Part shown: piece by piece, positions 62,101 through 64,000 of the stretch
Position numbering within the stretch: position 1 is the stretch's first letter
Layout: each line of letters opens with the position of its first letter
Notes under the pieces: model-generated
What the model saw: the letters and a program-made list of their open reading frames with translations, nothing else
Database searches by the model: none
Told to the model about the DNA's origin: nothing
Translations under genes and position numbers: made by a program
Assembly (NCBI GenBank): GCA_947044365.1
Contig: OX345646.1
Coordinates: 1,352,001 to 1,416,000, forward strand
Origin: Petrosia ficiformis
Taxonomy: Eukaryota > Porifera > Demospongiae > Haplosclerida > Petrosiidae
Reading direction: 5' to 3'
DNA length: 64,000 nt

Positions 62101-63605
62101 AAGCTTCATATTAGTAAATTATTTCACACTTCTGAATTACAAATGACAAGTCCCAACTGACATATTAATATTCATAGTATTTTAATTTTTGTCATACAGT
62201 ATAATTGAGTTTGTGGAATTGTATTGTAACTCTTCTTTCTTCTTACTGTACATGTACATGTATATCCATACTGATTTCATGTTGTTTGACAACTCTTCAT
62301 AATTATTCTTTTCATGAATTTCTATAGTTAATGTTCCTGATAATGAATATTTTGGTCAAGTATATTATATACCAGAGACACCACCTAACTGCTGGGTGAT
62401 GAATTTTTTTGTTGGTAAAGACTTGGAAACTTTGAAAAAGGTGAATTTCATGTTACGTACATGATGAAAACAAATAATTATAACAATACAATACTTTATT
62501 TAACAAGTAGTTTTTAACTAAACAATACATGAAACATCATATAATATATATGTAATGTATAATTTTTTAGTACCTGACAAGTGAACATACTAATGCTGAA
62601 AAGGATATATGTGTTATATTTCGTTTTAATTCTGATGGTTACATTGAGCTAGACTTAAGTAAAAAACAGGACAGATCCAATACAGGATGGGAAGTGTTTC
62701 CTCTTAAAAAACCTTGCAAGGTACATTCTACCATACATGTATATCAGACATTTCAAGAACACTCACCCACCGTATTGGAAAAATAGTATCTATTAATTTT
62801 AACAAGGTTTGAAGTATTAATAGTGGGTAAAGGCTCTTGAAGCACATTAAAATGGACTACACAGTTCACATATGTACGTATGTACATGGTATGTGTCCAC
62901 ATATGTATGTATGTGTGTGTGTGTCTGTGTGTGTGTGTGTGTATGTGTGTATCTATGTATGTATGGTGCAGTTAATTTGTCATCGTCAGCCCATAGGATG
63001 ACCTATAGCCTAGCCCTAGTACAGTAGGTCAACTATTATTATTATGGGTTATACTTGACCTTGTTTACTTTACGAGTGTCCATATATGGGCATTTTGTTC
63101 AAAAAGTTTGACACAACATCTTATATAGCAGCTGTACACTCCTTCCCTGCCTTTGGTGGGTTCATGCTGCTCTGGTATATTAGGAAATTATTATATTTTA
63201 CTGTTTCTTGTAGTTGTTTAGGGAAAATGTAGATGAATTTGGTTCGAAGAAGATTCATTTTCCTCCTCATTGTTCGTTGAAAGTGTGTGCAGAAAAAGGA
63301 CCAGATACTGTAGCAGTCCTTCGTTATTATGTCCCATTGATTGGAGTAGAATGTGATGATGAGGAAATATGCATTAGTCGAAATATCAATAGAGGTATGT
63401 ATATCTTTAGATAGAGATACTTTGAATTTACATTTGGTTTTTAATTATGTTTATTTAAGACATGTACATGTATGTATGTATTAGTGAGGGCTACTAGTCT
63501 AATATATATCAAGATGTGTAATTATAACGGTATTCTTACATGTTGTTCATTCCACATATCAGTCAACAGCTACTAATGTATTAGTAGATGATAAACCTTT
63601 AACAG
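47849..63605 (+). CDS. Gene 3 (partial): ANK-RocCOR-pseudocaspase-RocCOR-ZU5-UPA protein
   Basis: I join exons 47849-48245, 52894-53210, 53637-55221, 56119-56835, 58667-60871, 61591-62070, 62328-62440, 62571-62720, 63214-63394 and 63570-63605. Phases agree, giving about 2,060 residues before the window ends in an intron. The 3' part, from the end of Roc-COR 2 on, is almost identical to gene 1, so a CARD and membrane exon probably follow outside. The first Roc-COR module is the most diverged in the cluster. The join across the 4.6-kb first intron is the weakest: the ankyrin exon also ends in TGA at 48251-48253 and could be a separate short gene, with the GTPase starting at the ATG at 52899. 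Confidence 0.65.
48246..50230 (+). other. First part of the large gene 3 intron
   Basis: A possible alternative 3' exon lies at about 48394-48418 (acceptor GAAAACAG, donor GTAAGTTT), but it gives an in-frame TAA after the ankyrin exon. An AT microsatellite is at 50059-50105. Nothing else supported. Confidence 0.45.
50237..50804 (-). mobile_element. Inverted-repeat element carrying a HIRAN-like domain
   Basis: The ends are inverted repeats (CCGAAAATATTGGCAGA on the left; GCCAATATTTCC on the right, with a second stretch around AAACCTTGGCAG / CGTCAATGTTTTG). Inside, the minus strand (about 50452-50583) encodes VWTPTLEDELECRREGTND, FDRYAVAVLRRGVVVGHLP. This fits the HIRAN pattern (E-L-x-C-RE-x-N-x-D-xx-A-V-V-GHLP). 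HIRAN domains bind DNA ends in SWI/SNF helicases. It lies in an intron of gene 3 in opposite orientation. I have the impression that such domain-carrying repeats are common in sponges, but cannot check. Confidence 0.55.
50805..52430 (+). other. Middle of the large gene 3 intron
   Basis: No supported exon. A CpG-containing patch at 51880-52165 carries two oppositely oriented ATTACTATAACC(C)TCC(G/A)CCTA segments and a (CA)n run at 52111-52127; the same motif is at 16085-16130 and 61400-61465, so it is a dispersed repeat. Confidence 0.4.
52440..52720. repeat. Minisatellite with about 30-bp unit
   Basis: Eight or more units of the form TTATTTTCTAAGCCATTGTGGCTGC with small changes, 170 bases before the P-loop exon of gene 3. 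Confidence 0.9.
52894..53210 (+). CDS. Gene 3 exon 2: degenerate P-loop
   Basis: 105 codons. The P-loop reads HGPPGVSKSSLKRL: the Gly before Lys in G-x4-G-K-S is Ser, which should weaken or abolish phosphate binding. In genes 1 and 2 the GTPase is on one exon; here it is split after this piece at GTGAGT. Confidence 0.65.
53637..55221 (+). CDS. Gene 3 exon 3: rest of first Roc-COR module
   Basis: 528 codons. The switch II is DSGGLPQFLDVLPLL, so the Gln of DTGGQ is Leu; the G4-like motif GTHKDK is kept. COR is recognised by VPLRWLAFHLDL and ALKYFDKVGLLFHYP. The module ends with a Cys/His cluster of different spacing (C-x2-C-x4-H-x-C). With the altered P-loop this is probably a pseudo-GTPase. 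Confidence 0.7.
55222..56118 (+). other. Intron between gene 3 Roc-COR 1 and pseudocaspase
   Basis: Contains short GTGACTANTGTGA-like repeats at 55325-55400. No exon supported. Confidence 0.5.
56119..56835 (+). CDS. Gene 3 exon 4: caspase-like domain with His replaced by Tyr
   Basis: 239 codons, phase 1-1. It has AQGIIFVIGLF, YRFIAFYYAGYGG (Tyr codon 56418-56420) and VLCFIDCC. Despite clear divergence from genes 1 and 2 the Tyr is kept, so the loss of His is older than the split of these genes or is selected. Confidence 0.8.
56881..57365. mobile_element. MITE-like element after gene 3 pseudocaspase exon
   Basis: Begins TGGCCCGTAGGGCCATCCC, ends ATATACACTTG, with the same inner inverted repeats as the other copies. 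It starts 46 bases after the exon donor. In gene 2 another copy sits 20 bases after the same exon, but the flanks differ, so these are separate insertions or one has been shifted. Confidence 0.75.
57528..57891. mobile_element. MITE-like element, rearranged copy
   Basis: It starts like the family (ATGGCCATCCCTATGATTGC) and has an internal right-end-like AAAGCAATCATAA at about 57665. It continues with a second right half ending CATAGGGATAC and TATATATCTTG, so it is a nested or recombined pair. Confidence 0.6.
57946..58010. repeat. Perfect palindrome, 30-bp arms
   Basis: Arms starting AATAAAAATTAATG and their exact complement flank the loop ATACC. It lies in the intron before Roc-COR 2 of gene 3. 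Confidence 0.9.
58285..58535. repeat. TAGTTAACTA-type interspersed repeat, copy 3
   Basis: Ends GTGTTGTTCTAGT and ACTAAAACAACAC are inverted repeats; the inside has several TTTTAGTTAAC and complement segments. Same family as 4806-4990 and 28460-28790. Confidence 0.6.
58667..60871 (+). CDS. Gene 3 exon 5: second Roc-COR-like GTPase module
   Basis: 735 codons, phase 1-1. The P-loop is GPPRVGKTC, the switch II is DTGGQPEFQE, the G4-like motif is ATHKDL, and COR has LPKCLWFLHHKTGTIRYYH. The first two-thirds look more like gene 2, the last part is near-identical to gene 1 (for example REKKWVIQHVNRKPRLYRNQ, where gene 2 has REVKWVIQRTDKRKSRLYRN). It is therefore a mosaic. Confidence 0.8.
61591..62070 (+). 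CDS. Gene 3 exon 6: ZU5 domain with SFS motif
   Basis: 160 codons, phase 1-1, differing from gene 1 exon 9 by one residue (KHKQH for KHKQQ). The SFS motif is at 61995-62003. Flanking introns are also near-identical to gene 1. Confidence 0.8.
62328..63394 (+). CDS. Gene 3 exons 7-9: UPA-like domain
   Basis: Exons 62328-62440, 62571-62720 and 63214-63394, same lengths (113, 150, 181 nt) and phases as gene 1. A handful of substitutions, such as YVTSEHAHAEKD to YLTSEHTNAEKD, show that identity decays toward the 3' side. Confidence 0.65.
62880..62965. repeat. TG/TATG microsatellite
   Basis: Short mixed (TG)n and (TATG)n run at the position of the 260-bp tetranucleotide array of gene 1. Confidence 0.85.
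63570..63605 (+). CDS. Gene 3 exon 10: short linker
   Basis: A 36-nt exon (acceptor CAGTCAACAG, donor GTAGTG) encoding ATNVLVDDKPLTG keeps frame. The AG seven bases earlier would bring a TAA. The last two or three exons seen in gene 1 are not reached. Confidence 0.45.
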
Positions 63606-64000
63606 GTAGTGAGTCTGTTCTCTTGTTATAATCATTACTTCTGTGTATATCATTGTACTAATGAATAGTGTAAATTAGTGCTTATCACCTGACCTCCACT
63701 CATCATTTATAAACACCAAAGGTTACGGGATACCAAGTTTTGAATATTAATTGCGTACACTTTCTTGTTTATTTTGTTCTATGCATTTAGTATTATTTAT
63801 ATAGGGTTCTCACCAGGCTGTTTTTGAAAGCTGCAGAACCCTTGCTAAAAATGTTAGCTGTATATACCCTTCTTTAAAACACTGTTTGTATTGCTGCGAT
63901 ATTGTATATTATATTATTATCATTGGAGGTAGAAGATTACAATTAAGTGGCTATGGCTGCACCCTATTCAAAAAATTGATGAGTTAAAATCACACATCAA
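63606..64000 (+). other. Intron of gene 3 running off the window
   Basis: No further exon recognised; the expected CARD and membrane exons should lie beyond. Confidence 0.5.

Overview
The window is AT-rich animal DNA with GT-AG introns, dense microsatellites and small foldback elements. The gene content (death-fold domains, Roc-COR-like GTPases, caspase-like folds, ZU5/UPA, CARD) suits an early-branching invertebrate. A demosponge such as Amphimedon is my best guess; this is inference from style and content, not from a database match.

Three very large paralogous genes lie head to tail on the + strand. I rebuilt them exon by exon from splice sites and reading-frame phase. Gene 1 (CDS 3846-19813, 15 exons, about 2,648 aa) reads: Death, second Death-like plus an unnamed helical region, Roc-COR, caspase-like with His-to-Tyr, Roc-COR, ZU5, UPA, CARD, C-terminal membrane anchor. 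Gene 2 (CDS 27340-39923, 13 exons, about 2,240 aa) reads: Death, linker, Roc-COR, caspase-like with His-to-Tyr, Roc-COR, a second caspase-like domain with His and Cys intact, basic/acidic linker, Death-like C terminus. Gene 3 (CDS 47849 to at least 63605, running off the window) reads: ankyrin repeats, degenerate Roc-COR, caspase-like with His-to-Tyr, Roc-COR, ZU5, UPA. Nearly every domain sits on one exon flanked by phase-1 introns, so modules can be swapped without breaking frame. The three genes look like products of such swapping plus gene conversion.

Ordinary genes are almost absent. There is a possible MCM8/9-like exon at the left edge, a two-exon remnant of an APEX1-type AP endonuclease on the - strand (40409-41082), and a HIRAN-like fragment inside a small inverted-repeat element (50237-50804).

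The 5' regions of genes 1 and 2 hold a reiterated leader module (1500-3845, 21.1-21.8 kb, 22.7-24.7 kb, 25.1-27.3 kb, plus an inverted piece near 42.7-43.1 kb) carrying a minisatellite. A MITE-like family occurs at least six times, in several cases with an empty site visible in the paralogous copy.

Taken together the locus looks like a cluster of intracellular death-fold signalling receptors. The ZU5-UPA-CARD tail recalls the FIIND-CARD tail of vertebrate NLRP1/CARD8, but here it is joined to tandem Roc-COR GTPases, a pseudo-caspase and a tail anchor. Function is inferred from domains only.
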